From: Suilimivivens sp964614185
GTDB taxonomy: Bacteria; Bacillota; Clostridia; Lachnospirales; Lachnospiraceae
Assembly: GCA_964614185.1 (NCBI GenBank)
Contig: CAZTKJ010000001.1
Coordinates: forward strand, 77,144-141,143
Length of the DNA: 64,000 nt
Reading direction: 5' to 3'
Shown here: positions 1 through 9,694 of the stretch, in pieces
Layout of the letters: the number at the start of each line of letters is the position of its first letter
How positions within the stretch are numbered: the stretch's first letter is position 1
Position numbers and translations under genes: made by a program
The notes under the pieces: model-generated
What the model saw: the letters and a program-made list of their open reading frames with translations, nothing else
Told to the model about the DNA's origin: nothing
Databases searched by the model: none

Positions 1-17
1 TCCTTTCTCTTCTTGTA

Positions 18-1523
18 TCAATCAGACGTATCTCCATATTCTTCCATCCATTTAGGTCGTTCCATGGCAACTACGCTGTTTTTTTCGTAAAATTCTCTTG
101 TTACCCTATTAGTCCATGCCTCTTTATCTGCCGTAACCGGCATATGCATTAAAGGTCCCTGCACATCATTGATAAAGGGCAATACTACATCTTTTACGTT
201 TTCATCTTCCATCAATCTGGTCTGAAGATCCATCTGTTCTTTGTAGTCTGCAGCCTGTCCGCTTCTCATATAGTCCAGGCAAATATAAGAAGTGCTGTCC
301 TTTATATTGCTTCTGCAAAAACCCAACAGACCCATGCCAAGCAGTATTCCAACTCCGGCAATCACTGCCATATATCTTCCGGAAATACTGCCCTGCTCCT
401 TTTTCCTGATCCATTCAGCCAGTTTTTCCGCAAGGATCAACAGAATTCCCACACTCATCAGTAGAAAAACCTGAAAATTCGTATTCAACACTCCCCTTGA
501 CACTTCCACTCCTGCATAGATGGCAGGTGCCTGCATAGCGCTGTAAAGACAAAAAAGCAGAAGACACAGCCATATGGGATGGGAAAATAAAAGACTGTTT
601 TCCCGATTGTAACAAATAAAGAGCATCAATAAAAACAACAACAATAAGCCTGCAAATACAAGGGGTCTCTCTTTAACATAAACTCCTATATCCTTTATCC
701 CATACCAAAATGAAAGTCCAATAGTCTTTAGTCCTTTTTGAAGAGAAAAACCGAAATCTTCTCCTGCCCGGACTCTGTTCCCCGGCGCTTTCATACTGAT
801 CATAAGTCCTGTCAGTTCTGTAACAACAGGGATACACAAAAGCAGAATCCTTTTATCCTTTTTCATGAGCCATCCTGCTGCCACCACATAACAGGCTATA
901 ATCAAAGAAAACAGCGCTGCCTGATAATTAGAACCGCCCAGCAGCGTCATAAAAAGAATGATCCCTGCTAAAGTCCTTTTCCTATATTCCCCAATATATC
1001 GGAACAGCCATGCAGCTACCATCTGACACATGGCAAAGGGCACCATATAATGGGCACATCCGTTAAACCAGTATATGGAAGACTTGGTACTTGGAATAAA
1101 CTCTATACTGACTATTAAAAACCATATGGTAATCAGCAGATAACTCCAGCTGTCAAAACCTTTATTCCTGCACAGAATCTGCCGGAACAGATAAAAGGTA
1201 CTTCCACACCATGTAAACAACATGAAAAATGATACTGCTGCATATGCTCTGTCACTGAACACTTCCGGCTGAAGGGAAAAAAGGGCAATACTAAACCATG
1301 TTCCCTGCCATCCGTAATAATATTGTCTGACTGTTCTGCCTATCGCTCTGCCTACTGCTATAAGGGAATGGCTTCCCATCCATGCTGCCCGGGTATAGAC
1401 GCCATATCCGTAATCATCTCCGGATGCTCTGTTCACAAAGGAAAGCAAAAGCACCGGCAGCAGCAGCAGAACAAAGATGATCAGGCTTATCAGAACAATA
1501 TTTCTCACTGATTTCTTTTCCAA
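18..1523 (-). CDS. DUF6056-type polytopic membrane protein (GT-C-like)
   Basis: A 501-residue integral membrane protein with about ten hydrophobic segments. After the first segment (about residues 8-29) comes a short acidic extracytoplasmic loop, RASGDDYGYG, followed by a W-x-G-T-W stretch. That pattern resembles DUF6056 proteins and, more loosely, GT-C glycosyltransferases, whose catalytic acids lie in the first outer loop. The start is a TTG at 1521-1523: AGGAG (complement of 1531-1535) sits 7 bases upstream and no ATG is nearby. It begins 10 bases after the flippase stop, so it is probably cotranscribed. Past its stop, the complement of 1-17 carries a purine-rich GAAAGGA that looks like a ribosome binding site for a further gene off the left edge. 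Family assignment is by pattern only; a sugar-transfer role is inferred. Confidence 0.7.
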   Translation of the reverse strand: MEKKSVRNIVLISLIIFVLLLLPVLLLSFVNRASGDDYGYGVYTRAAWMGSHSLIAVGRAIGRTVRQYYYGWQGTWFSIALFSLQPEVFSDRAYAAVSFFMLFTWCGSTFYLFRQILCRNKGFDSWSYLLITIWFLIVSIEFIPSTKSSIYWFNGCAHYMVPFAMCQMVAAWLFRYIGEYRKRTLAGIILFMTLLGGSNYQAALFSLIIACYVVAAGWLMKKDKRILLLCIPVVTELTGLMISMKAPGNRVRAGEDFGFSLQKGLKTIGLSFWYGIKDIGVYVKERPLVFAGLLLLFLLMLFICYNRENSLLFSHPIWLCLLLFCLYSAMQAPAIYAGVEVSRGVLNTNFQVFLLMSVGILLILAEKLAEWIRKKEQGSISGRYMAVIAGVGILLGMGLLGFCRSNIKDSTSYICLDYMRSGQAADYKEQMDLQTRLMEDENVKDVVLPFINDVQGPLMHMPVTADKEAWTNRVTREFYEKNSVVAMERPKWMEEYGDTSD

Positions 1524-1533
1524 TTGTACTCTC

Positions 1534-3063
1534 CTAATTTCGTTTCACTTTCCTTTTTACAATTCCCCACAAATATCCGAATTCTTCCGTCTTTCCAAAC
1601 AGAAGAAGAAAAACTCCGTTAAACACTGCACATATGATCAAAAACATAATAGCAAAACTTACAATCGTAACCTCCGGCATAATTACTTTCCGTATACCCA
1701 AAAGTACCACCAGGATTCCTATCACTACTGCCAGATATTTGACCGAATCTAAAAAATATGATTTTGCCTTCCGGTCAAAGCAGACCTTGTAAATAATAAA
1801 CGGCTTGGTAACATTGGCCATCAGGCCGGATATAATGGTTCCGATATAGACCCCCACCAACCCTATTTTCTGCACCAGCACAATGGAAATGATCAGGTTT
1901 ACCGCCCCCTGCATCAGCGCCAGATATTTGTCCTGTTCAAATACACCCGCAGCCGTCTTGAAGTTAGACAATACGATGCGCTCTCCTTTAAAATAATAAT
2001 CCGTCAAAATACAGCCTACTACCACAACCGGCAGTGTTTTTCCTACACCCATGGAAGGCCACAGAATAATGAAGGGTGTAAGCAGCAGGAAAAACCCTAC
2101 AGCCGAAAATCCGTAAATCCAACATGCAAAGAAACGGTACACCAGGAAAATCCGATACTGCTTTTCTTTGGATTCTGTGGAGATCAGGTTTCCAAAACTG
2201 GACAATACGGAATTAAAAATAATATTTACAAAATTGGCTACAGAATTCAGGATGATATTGTAATTTCCTACAAATCCTACCAGGGTTACATTAATGAAGG
2301 AGGAAATGATCATGCTGTCTGTCTGCAGCCTTGCCACATCTCCTATTTTGTGGAACACCAGGGCCTTGGTCTTATTGATAATCTCCCCTGTTTCTTCCCT
2401 GGAAAGTTTCTTAATATCTTTGTCTAACAGATAAGGATACCTGCGGTTTAAATACCAGCTTACAAAGAATTTTTGTAAAAGCTCCACAAAAGCTGCCGTA
2501 AGCAGATACAGATAGAAATTTCCCGTAAAAACTACTACAAAAAGCTGCAGCGTTACGGTGATCATCTTGGTAACCGTAATGATATTGGTCTGGATATAAT
2601 TATTCTGTTCTGCATTTACCAGACTGTATTTATATGCTACAAAGTAAGAGCTTACTGTATTAAACAGAAAAATAAAATAATAAAGTGTTAAGTCCCTTAC
2701 AGAAACTCCTTCCGGCTGCTTTACCAGATAAGGCAAAAGAGGCACTATGGCAAGTCCGATCACTGCTATAACAAGTCCGATAACCCGGTATGCCTGTTTG
2801 TAAAGGAGCATATACGACTTGATCTTCTCATGATCCTTCCGGGCTACAGGGCCATACAGGCTGTAGTTCAGCGCCGTACCTACACCCAGTTCTGCCATGG
2901 AAAGCACTGATAAAATTCCCGTATACAGATCATTGATTCCATTTAGCGTATCGCCTAAATAAAAGATAAAGCAGGTACGCAGAATAAGCCCCAGCAACTG
3001 GGTGGTCAGATTTCCGATATATCCAAAAGCAATATTTCTTACTGCTGACTGAACTCTTCCCAT
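1534..3063 (-). CDS. Wzx-type oligosaccharide flippase (MATE/PST superfamily)
   Basis: A 509-residue protein with about 12-14 predicted transmembrane helices and the usual layout of polysaccharide transporter (PST) flippases: an N-terminal pair of helices, a conserved small loop near residues 55-75 (SMAELGVGTALNYS), and a long series of hydrophobic helices to the C-terminus. Such proteins flip undecaprenyl-pyrophosphate-linked repeat units across the cytoplasmic membrane. The start ATG (3061-3063) lies inside the 3' end of the pyruvyltransferase gene (25-base overlap), which indicates translational coupling. It is the only Wzx-like protein in the window; two ABC exporters elsewhere in the locus are alternative flippases. 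Confidence 0.88.
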   Translation of the reverse strand: MGRVQSAVRNIAFGYIGNLTTQLLGLILRTCFIFYLGDTLNGINDLYTGILSVLSMAELGVGTALNYSLYGPVARKDHEKIKSYMLLYKQAYRVIGLVIAVIGLAIVPLLPYLVKQPEGVSVRDLTLYYFIFLFNTVSSYFVAYKYSLVNAEQNNYIQTNIITVTKMITVTLQLFVVVFTGNFYLYLLTAAFVELLQKFFVSWYLNRRYPYLLDKDIKKLSREETGEIINKTKALVFHKIGDVARLQTDSMIISSFINVTLVGFVGNYNIILNSVANFVNIIFNSVLSSFGNLISTESKEKQYRIFLVYRFFACWIYGFSAVGFFLLLTPFIILWPSMGVGKTLPVVVVGCILTDYYFKGERIVLSNFKTAAGVFEQDKYLALMQGAVNLIISIVLVQKIGLVGVYIGTIISGLMANVTKPFIIYKVCFDRKAKSYFLDSVKYLAVVIGILVVLLGIRKVIMPEVTIVSFAIMFLIICAVFNGVFLLLFGKTEEFGYLWGIVKRKVKRN

Positions 3064-4244
3064 AATCTGTCTACTTCTTTCCCTGTCTCCATTGCCTTCT
3101 GCTGATAGGCAGGCATGATCTTCTTAAGTGTGAGCCGGATTTCCTCTTCTTTCTCCTTTAGCCACAAAAATCCCTTTACTAAGTCTTCCGGATCTTTGAG
3201 ACTTTGAACAGAAATCACATAATTTTCCTCTGTCCCAAATAAATCCCTTGCAATTCCTCTTGCCTTAACGGAATATCCTACTACCAATGTAGGAACTAAA
3301 GAAGAATACGCTGCAATGGTTGCATGGGTTCTGGCTCCTACAAAGAACCGCAGATGGCTGATATATCCCTTTAATTCTTCACAGCTTCCGTCTGCAATTT
3401 CCACTACCCTTCCTGTATCTTTAAATGCTTCATATAAAGCATGGATAGGTTTTCTGTCATCATTTCTGTCCCAGACCACATGGGGGATCAAGGCAATCTG
3501 CATGTCCGTATGCTGAATAAGATAAGTAAGCAGCGCCTGATAACTTTCCATAACAATACCGGGTCTGCTTTCATTATCCTCAATCATGGGACTTACGTTA
3601 ATGCCTATAGTATTACCCTCCGCAAATCCTTCCGGCAGCGTCACCTCTTTTTTAGGGAGGGTAAAGGCCGGATCGGGACAGCAATAAATGCAAGGTCCGC
3701 CAGATCCTGCTGATGCCATTTTTTTCAGTGCCTCAAAAGTAATACTCTCTCTGGCAATAATGGTATGGTACTGCATCAGATCCCTGACGATTTCCTCTCG
3801 CAGCAAAAGCTCCGGTTCAATGGAACAGCCAAGAAGCGCCGTCTTAGTTCCCTGGCGGTTAAAAGCCGAGTTTGCAAGCCTAAGATCTGAAAGCATGCTG
3901 TCATAGCAGTAATTATCTCCGCCGATAGAAATAGCGAGAGGTATTGCCTCTTCTTTCAATATATCATGATACCGGTATCTGATAAAGCTTTCTTTATCTC
4001 CCGTCAGTTTTCTGTAAAGATAATATAAAACATGTGCGGCTTTGTGGTCTTCAAATTTTCGTTCCGTTTTGATCTCACAAAGATTTGCAAGAGAATATTT
4101 CTTATCTTCTTCTCCATAATAACTGAGCAATGTTACCGGCTCTTTGATCATATGACAAAGACTGTTAACAATAGCTTCACAACCATGGTTGCCGCTGCCG
4201 GCATGCATATACATAATCAATTTTTCTTTATTTTTATTGATCAT
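3039..4244 (-). CDS. Polysaccharide pyruvyl transferase family protein
   Basis: A 401-residue soluble protein of the CsaB/WcaK pyruvyltransferase family. The N-terminus has the characteristic small-residue loop HAGSGNHGCEAIV (about residues 14-26), and near residue 305 there is the family signature GARTHATIAAYSSLVP, with the Arg-x-His thought to bind phosphoenolpyruvate. These enzymes add a pyruvate ketal from PEP to a sugar of a cell-surface glycan, adding negative charge. The gene starts at an ATG with AAAGG four bases upstream, and its last 25 bases overlap the flippase. The acceptor sugar cannot be told from sequence. Confidence 0.86.
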   Translation of the reverse strand: MINKNKEKLIMYMHAGSGNHGCEAIVNSLCHMIKEPVTLLSYYGEEDKKYSLANLCEIKTERKFEDHKAAHVLYYLYRKLTGDKESFIRYRYHDILKEEAIPLAISIGGDNYCYDSMLSDLRLANSAFNRQGTKTALLGCSIEPELLLREEIVRDLMQYHTIIARESITFEALKKMASAGSGGPCIYCCPDPAFTLPKKEVTLPEGFAEGNTIGINVSPMIEDNESRPGIVMESYQALLTYLIQHTDMQIALIPHVVWDRNDDRKPIHALYEAFKDTGRVVEIADGSCEELKGYISHLRFFVGARTHATIAAYSSLVPTLVVGYSVKARGIARDLFGTEENYVISVQSLKDPEDLVKGFLWLKEKEEEIRLTLKKIMPAYQQKAMETGKEVDRLWEEFSQQ

Positions 4245-4272
4245 TATACCTTTTCCCTATCTACAGATTCCA

Positions 4273-5262
4273 TTAAGGTAAATACTTTCTAAAGTGATAC
4301 ACCATTAAATAAAGTTCCGGCAGCACACTAAAGAGACGGGTCTTTATTTTATATCCCCTTGAAAGCCCCTCATAAGCTCCGGCTACCTTAAGTTCTGTTT
4401 TCAATTTTTCGTGACATATCCGGATATATTGTTTTTTCTTTCTTCTTTCCCAAAAAGACAATTGGGAAATCTTTCCCGCTGTCAGCATAATGCTCATAAT
4501 AAGAATCGTTGTGACCCGGACTGTCAGCTCCTTATCCATCCTGATGATTTCCTCTCTGGCAAGCTCCCAGCAGGTAATCTGATCCATATATCTTGGGGCA
4601 AAAGCTCTGTTCATAGCGCCACTGGGATTCTGATAATACCCATATCCCGGATAATCCGTTTCAGCTATTCCGTTTAAGTAAGGCAGAAGCCTTACTATAA
4701 ACAGCATATCTTCTCCTATGCTGAGATTCCGTTGAAAACGGAAATTTCCAATGGCGGAGCGTCTGTAGAGTTTACTCCAGCAGCGGCTGTTTCCTCTAAT
4801 CACCTGTTCACTCAGGTACTTTAGCGGAGCAAGCTTATCTGCTTTTTCAAGCCGATATCTTTCTGACAAGAACTGCTGCCATTCCTCTTCCTTACTCCAC
4901 TTAAAAAATCCACAGCCCGCCACATCACATCCTGTATCCAGAATGCAATGATACAAAACCTCCAGCATCTTAGGCCGCAGTCTGTCATCCGCATCCACAA
5001 AGGTAAGAAACACCCCCTTTGCCGCATCAATGCCTGCATTTCTGGCAGCGGAAACTCCTTCATCCTCCATAGTAATGATACGGATATTCCCATAGCTTTC
5101 GCGAAGCTTGACGCACAGAGCTGCGGTATTATCGGTGGAGCCGTCATTGACAATAATAATTTCTATATTCTCGTAGCTTTGCTCTTCAATACTAACTATA
5201 CACTTTTCCAGATAATCCTGACCGTTATAAACCGGTACGATCACACTGATTAAAGGCTCCAT
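4273..5262 (-). CDS. GT2 family glycosyltransferase
   Basis: A 329-residue GT-A fold glycosyltransferase of family 2. The N-terminus has the SVIVPVYNG start of the Rossmann-like domain, then VNDGSTDNT for nucleotide binding and FVDADD as the metal-binding D-x-D. The acceptor part carries the usual GED motif (IGEDMLF). The preferred start is the ATG at 5260-5262, which has GGAG six bases upstream; an ATG 30 bases earlier has a weaker site and would overlap the neighbouring gene. It should transfer one sugar from a nucleotide donor to the lipid-linked repeat unit at the cytoplasmic face. The related GT2 gene immediately upstream suggests an old duplication. Donor and acceptor are unknown. Confidence 0.88.
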   Translation of the reverse strand: MEPLISVIVPVYNGQDYLEKCIVSIEEQSYENIEIIIVNDGSTDNTAALCVKLRESYGNIRIITMEDEGVSAARNAGIDAAKGVFLTFVDADDRLRPKMLEVLYHCILDTGCDVAGCGFFKWSKEEEWQQFLSERYRLEKADKLAPLKYLSEQVIRGNSRCWSKLYRRSAIGNFRFQRNLSIGEDMLFIVRLLPYLNGIAETDYPGYGYYQNPSGAMNRAFAPRYMDQITCWELAREEIIRMDKELTVRVTTILIMSIMLTAGKISQLSFWERRKKKQYIRICHEKLKTELKVAGAYEGLSRGYKIKTRLFSVLPELYLMVYHFRKYLP

Positions 5263-5273
5263 GGCTTTCTCCG

Positions 5274-6308
5274 TTATTTTCTGTAATACCATATCATGGC
5301 TAAGCGCAGAATGCTGACCGTTATCCGGTTAGGATGGCGCATGACCAGATAAAGAAGCTTATTGGCTTTTTGCTCTATCACAACAGGGGTTTTTGCAATA
5401 AGGTCTTTTATCTCCTTAGACCTGCATATTTTCAATATATTTTTTCCATAGCTTTTAGGATTTCCCCTGGCCTCATTTTTCAGTACCAGCATCATTAAAA
5501 AAACAGTTTCCTGATCTACCTGGTGTTGTCGTTCTTTCTGACTGCTGCCTTGAAATTTGTCATTTATGATCTGAAGAATTGTCTGCTTTAGTAACTGTAT
5601 TTTTTCATATAAATGTTCATCATATTTATGAGCCATAGATGCGGTTACCAAAAAATAGTGATAATAAGCTTTATGATCCATAATGACCAGACGGCTGCAG
5701 TCAATTAATGCGGGCAGCATAATGGTCACATCTTCTCCCATTACAACCGCCGGATTACTGTACTTGCAGTTATCTTCTATCAGCTTTCTTGCAATCAGCT
5801 TCATACACCGGGACATAGTCACATATCTGCTTTCTTTTCCAAGAAGATTGGGGATCACCTTTTCTTCTATTGCTTCCCTGTCATATATTCCGGGGGATAG
5901 CTGCTGCCATACACACTGCCTGTTTCCGTTTTCCCTCTCAATCACATAGTCGCTGGAAATGATTTCCTTTTCATTTCCTGTGAGCTGCTGCGCCATTTCT
6001 TCTATCATATTCAGGTCTACCCAGTCATCGCTGTCTATAAAATTAAGATATTCGCCGCTGCTTTCTTTAACGCCCCGCTTCCAGGCAGAAATCAATCCGC
6101 CGTTTTCCTTGTGTATCACCTTGATACGGTCATCTTCTATTTTCATTTCATCACAGAGTTTTCCACTGCCATCGGTAGAACCGTCATCGATAAGAAGGAT
6201 CTCCAGATTCTTATAGGTCTGATTGGTCAGTGAATCTACGCACTTTTCTATATACTTTTCTGCATTATAAACAGGAACAATAATGCTGATCTTATAATCT
6301 TTTCCCAT
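5274..6308 (-). CDS. GT2 family glycosyltransferase
   Basis: A 344-residue family 2 glycosyltransferase with the full N-terminal GT-A domain: SIIVPVYNAEKY, then IDDGSTDGSG, and FIDSDDW as the D-x-D equivalent. The C-terminal third is helical and basic. The start is taken as the ATG at 6306-6308 because AGGAAAGG lies about ten bases upstream and the translation begins directly with the domain (MGKDYKISII); a longer frame would run into the upstream GT4 gene. It sits 11 bases before the next GT2. Role inferred from family and position: one sugar-transfer step in repeat-unit assembly. Confidence 0.88.
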   Translation of the reverse strand: MGKDYKISIIVPVYNAEKYIEKCVDSLTNQTYKNLEILLIDDGSTDGSGKLCDEMKIEDDRIKVIHKENGGLISAWKRGVKESSGEYLNFIDSDDWVDLNMIEEMAQQLTGNEKEIISSDYVIERENGNRQCVWQQLSPGIYDREAIEEKVIPNLLGKESRYVTMSRCMKLIARKLIEDNCKYSNPAVVMGEDVTIMLPALIDCSRLVIMDHKAYYHYFLVTASMAHKYDEHLYEKIQLLKQTILQIINDKFQGSSQKERQHQVDQETVFLMMLVLKNEARGNPKSYGKNILKICRSKEIKDLIAKTPVVIEQKANKLLYLVMRHPNRITVSILRLAMIWYYRK

Positions 6309-6327
6309 AAATCCATATCCTTTCCTG

Positions 6328-7377
6328 CTACAGCTGATGGTAAATGGCAAGCAGCCGGTTTATATTACTCTCCGAGGAAAATTCTGTCTCAACCTTTTGG
6401 CGGGCCCTTCTGCCCAGTTCCTTACAAAACCGGGGATCTCCAAGCAGTCTCTCAAGTCCTGTGCATAAAGATACTTTATCCTTAGGCTCTATTAAAACTC
6501 CTGTTTCGCCGTCCCTGACCATTTGGGGAATTCCCCCTACTTTAGTTACCACAACACCACAGGCATTGGCCATGGCTTCCAATACGGAAACAGGTTGTCC
6601 TTCAAAATAGGAAGGCAGCACAAAGATGTCACATTCTGCCAAATACTTTTTCTTTTCTTCCCCGGATACCCAGCCAAGCCATGTAATGTAATCATGGTAT
6701 GGCTTTATCATTTCCTCCAGTTCTTTATCCTGCCAGATCCCTCCCAGATACAGATGCAGAGACGGATATTTCTCTTTCAGGCCGGGAAGGATGGCAAATA
6801 ATTCTTCCATGCCCTTTTCTTTACAAAGTCTTCCCAAAAACAGGATTTTCTGCTGTCCGTACTTTTTTTCTCCTGCTGCCGGGATCCCTACAGCGTTAGG
6901 CAGTACGATGATCTTGTCTTCTTCTATGATCTTTCCAAAAAAATCTTTAAAGGAATCTGCCAGTACCAGAAAAACATCTCCCATGGAAAGTACTTTTTTC
7001 ACTTTCTTTTTTCCTTTTTCACCAAGCTGTGCGTAAAAAGTTTCAAAATCTCCTCCATGCTGGTGGATCACCAGTTTCTTTCCTGCCAAATGTGAAAGAC
7101 GCACAAAAAAGGATTTCCGATAATAGCTGGCATCTGATGCCATGTTAATATGCACTATTTTGTAACAGGGCAGTTTGACCATAAACCATATAAAGGCGCC
7201 TGCGGCTTTAAAGAGCTTACGCAATTTAGAGCCTTCTACCATAGTAGAGATGTAATACAATTCTATCTTTTTATCAAGTCCTGCTTCATAATAATTATTG
7301 ACTACTCCGGAAATACCTCCATGGACTTTCCTGTCCGGACCAATCATTAATACTCCGGTCTTATTTTGTCTGCTCAT
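6328..7377 (-). CDS. GT4 family glycosyltransferase
   Basis: A 349-residue GT-B fold protein of family 4. It has the glycine-rich acceptor-domain loop GPDRKVHGGISG near the N-terminus, LFLGRLCKEKG opening the C-terminal donor domain, and the E-x7-E signature in PSYFEGQPVSVLEAM. The start ATG (7375-7377) overlaps the upstream stop as ATGA, so the gene is translationally coupled to the initiating phosphoglycosyltransferase. That coupling suggests, by inference, that it acts early, adding the second sugar onto the first lipid-linked residue. Donor specificity is not readable. Confidence 0.88.
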   Translation of the reverse strand: MSRQNKTGVLMIGPDRKVHGGISGVVNNYYEAGLDKKIELYYISTMVEGSKLRKLFKAAGAFIWFMVKLPCYKIVHINMASDASYYRKSFFVRLSHLAGKKLVIHQHGGDFETFYAQLGEKGKKKVKKVLSMGDVFLVLADSFKDFFGKIIEEDKIIVLPNAVGIPAAGEKKYGQQKILFLGRLCKEKGMEELFAILPGLKEKYPSLHLYLGGIWQDKELEEMIKPYHDYITWLGWVSGEEKKKYLAECDIFVLPSYFEGQPVSVLEAMANACGVVVTKVGGIPQMVRDGETGVLIEPKDKVSLCTGLERLLGDPRFCKELGRRARQKVETEFSSESNINRLLAIYHQL

Positions 7378-8744
7378 TTTGAACCTCTGCCTGCAAAAAC
7401 TACCCATATGGTACGAAACAGTATTTTGATATCCAGCGTTAAAGACCAGTTATCAATATATTCAAGGTCGAACTTTACCACCTCATCAAAATTCTCTATT
7501 TCACTTCGCCCGCTGACCTGCCACATACCTGTCAGCCCCGGCGTCATACTGATGCGTCTTCTATAGTACTGGTTGTACTTTTCAAATTCATCTGCGGTAG
7601 GAGGTCTTGTCCCTACCAAACTCATATCGCCTTTTAACACATTATAAAACTGAGGCAGTTCGTCAATACTGGTTTTTCGTATGAACTTTCCAACTCTTGT
7701 AATACGGGGATCGTTTTCTATCTTAAACATCAACCCCTGCATTTCGTTCTGCTTTTCCAATTCTTTTTTGCGCTCTTCCGCATCCAGATACATAGAGCGA
7801 AATTTATAAATTTTAAACCGTCTGCCGTTGCGTCCGATACGTATCTGGGAAAACAGAATAGGCCCCTTGGAATCCAGTTTGATGGCAATGGCTACAAAAG
7901 GGAAAAAGATGATGGTGATCAGCATGCCTACGATTCCCCCTGCAATGTCCATCACTCTTTTTATCAAAAGCCGTTTATAGCTGCTTTGAAATCTTGTATA
8001 AGTAATGACGCTGTAACTTCCGAATGAATCAATCTTGCTTCTCTCTGCATGAGTATTAGGCAGTTCCACACAGTAGTGGCAGTTAACGCCCATTTCATCA
8101 AAGCTGTTAATAACTTCCCGGACCTTCTTCTGAGGCAGCTCCGGCGCATAAATGAAAACTTCGTCAAGAGCCATTAAAATAGATTTTTCCAAAAAATCAG
8201 GTTTCATCTCCTCTATTGCCACAGTCTGCACGATCTGAAAATTAATATCCAGATTGCTTTCCAGTTTTTCCAGAACCTCTTTTATCATGTCTCTTTCCGT
8301 AATGACCAGCACTTTGATCTTCACCATGTCAGACTTATAGTGCAGCTTCAGAGCCTTTTTAATGGCCATATGGAACAAAAAAGATAATACCGGATTAATA
8401 ACGGCAAAGTAAATCATCACCCATCTCGAAAAAACATCTGCCCATTTTAAAAAGTACATGACAGTCTGTGTTACCAGAATCATAAGCGCATTGTACTGCA
8501 GTACAGCACAAAATTCCTTAAAAATACCTCTTTTTAAAAAATTCCTGTTCCAATCAATGAAGAAAGAATAGATTGTACAAAATAACAGGAAAACGAGACA
8601 CACCTGAAAGTGTATCCCTTTATCACCCATATCTTTAAAGTTTCCAAACCGGATATAAGTAGCCAGCATAAAAGAAATCCCTATTGCTACCAGATCCGCA
8701 AACCAGAGGCCATAAACCTCTATGATTTTATTTTTCTGATTCAT
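7374..8744 (-). CDS. Initiating polyprenyl glycosylphosphotransferase (WbaP/WcaJ type)
   Basis: A 456-residue polyisoprenyl-phosphate hexose-1-phosphate transferase. About four or five N-terminal membrane helices precede a CoA-binding-like central region, then a reentrant helix and the cytoplasmic bacterial sugar transferase domain from about residue 262. The catalytic Asp-Glu dyad lies in TSIDELPQF (D361, E362), with GTRPPT and PGLTGMWQVSGRS further on. It should transfer a sugar-1-phosphate from a UDP-sugar to undecaprenyl phosphate and so start a repeat unit. The long form with N-terminal helices is typical of galactose- or glucose-1-phosphate transferases, but the sugar is not certain. 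A second, short initiator lies at 35185-35817. Confidence 0.92.
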   Translation of the reverse strand: MNQKNKIIEVYGLWFADLVAIGISFMLATYIRFGNFKDMGDKGIHFQVCLVFLLFCTIYSFFIDWNRNFLKRGIFKEFCAVLQYNALMILVTQTVMYFLKWADVFSRWVMIYFAVINPVLSFLFHMAIKKALKLHYKSDMVKIKVLVITERDMIKEVLEKLESNLDINFQIVQTVAIEEMKPDFLEKSILMALDEVFIYAPELPQKKVREVINSFDEMGVNCHYCVELPNTHAERSKIDSFGSYSVITYTRFQSSYKRLLIKRVMDIAGGIVGMLITIIFFPFVAIAIKLDSKGPILFSQIRIGRNGRRFKIYKFRSMYLDAEERKKELEKQNEMQGLMFKIENDPRITRVGKFIRKTSIDELPQFYNVLKGDMSLVGTRPPTADEFEKYNQYYRRRISMTPGLTGMWQVSGRSEIENFDEVVKFDLEYIDNWSLTLDIKILFRTIWVVFAGRGSK

Positions 8745-8745
8745 A

Positions 8746-9678
8746 TCACACCATTCTCTTTATCTTCCTGACTGCTTTTCTTACAAATCTCTTCATTCGC
8801 AACGTTGCTTTTGTAAAAAATACTTTGGCTTTGCTTACCGGCGGCATGATCAGATGTTCATACTCCTGCCTGTGCAAGAGCAGATACTCGGGATAGCTTT
8901 CGTCAATTTCCACCCATCTGAAATCTGCTTCCCGTCCAAACATATCCTGTCCTAAAATCAGACGATCCACTGCTTCTGCAAGAAACACATCATCATTGTA
9001 TTCCTGATGTGCAGCAGCCACTACTTTAACGCCGATACGTTTGGCTACGTCCTTTTCTCCTTTGCTTCCCATATAGCCGAAATGCCAGCCCCCATTTGCC
9101 ACTCTCACTGCATTTGGCTTTGTAACAGATGATTCCCGAAGCTCTATAATTCCCTCTTCCGGTATCATTTTTTTACTGAATACTTTAGTACCCAGCCAGA
9201 GTTTTCTCTCTACACCGGGGAACTCACCTGTAATGGAAAGAAGCTTTCCTGAAACCTCCTCCATATTCAGATAGCAGTAAAACATTCTTTGGGCAAAATG
9301 ATAGATCTTATCGGGGTCAAATTCTGCAATCACTCTCTCCAGGGCTTTAGGATCCGGAATTTCATCCACATCACTTAAAATCAGGATATCACTGTCCGAT
9401 GCATCCTTTAATCCGCGTATCAACGCATTTTTTTGGAACTTATCCCGAAGGTGCGTGGTAGCATCAACAGGGGAATTGTCTACCACAATATATTCAATTT
9501 TAGGCAGGAATTCCGAAAACAGCTCTTTGTTTTTTTCAAAGCAAAGCTCCTTTGGCTGTCCTGAAAAAGTTACTGTAGCTTCTTCTATAATGAACTTATC
9601 CACAAGAGGATTTAAAATATTCAGTCTGAGCTTTAAAATATCCAGTTCATTAAAAAAGGGAATGCAGTCATATACCAT
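8746..9678 (-). CDS. GT17-family glycosyltransferase
   Basis: A 310-residue protein that matches glycosyltransferase family 17 (relatives of eukaryotic beta-1,4-N-acetylglucosaminyltransferase III). It opens with YDCIPFFNELDILKLRL and EEATVTFSGQPK, both typical of the family, and has LSDVDEIP at residues 102-108 as the likely metal-binding D-x-D. A conserved GGWHFGYMG follows near the middle. There is no signal or membrane segment, so it should act in the cytoplasm. AGAAGG nine bases before the ATG supports the start, and the next gene follows after 1 base. Transfer of GlcNAc is possible from family precedent but not shown here. Confidence 0.82.
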   Translation of the reverse strand: MVYDCIPFFNELDILKLRLNILNPLVDKFIIEEATVTFSGQPKELCFEKNKELFSEFLPKIEYIVVDNSPVDATTHLRDKFQKNALIRGLKDASDSDILILSDVDEIPDPKALERVIAEFDPDKIYHFAQRMFYCYLNMEEVSGKLLSITGEFPGVERKLWLGTKVFSKKMIPEEGIIELRESSVTKPNAVRVANGGWHFGYMGSKGEKDVAKRIGVKVVAAAHQEYNDDVFLAEAVDRLILGQDMFGREADFRWVEIDESYPEYLLLHRQEYEHLIMPPVSKAKVFFTKATLRMKRFVRKAVRKIKRMV

Positions 9679-9694
9679 TTGTATTTTCCTTCTG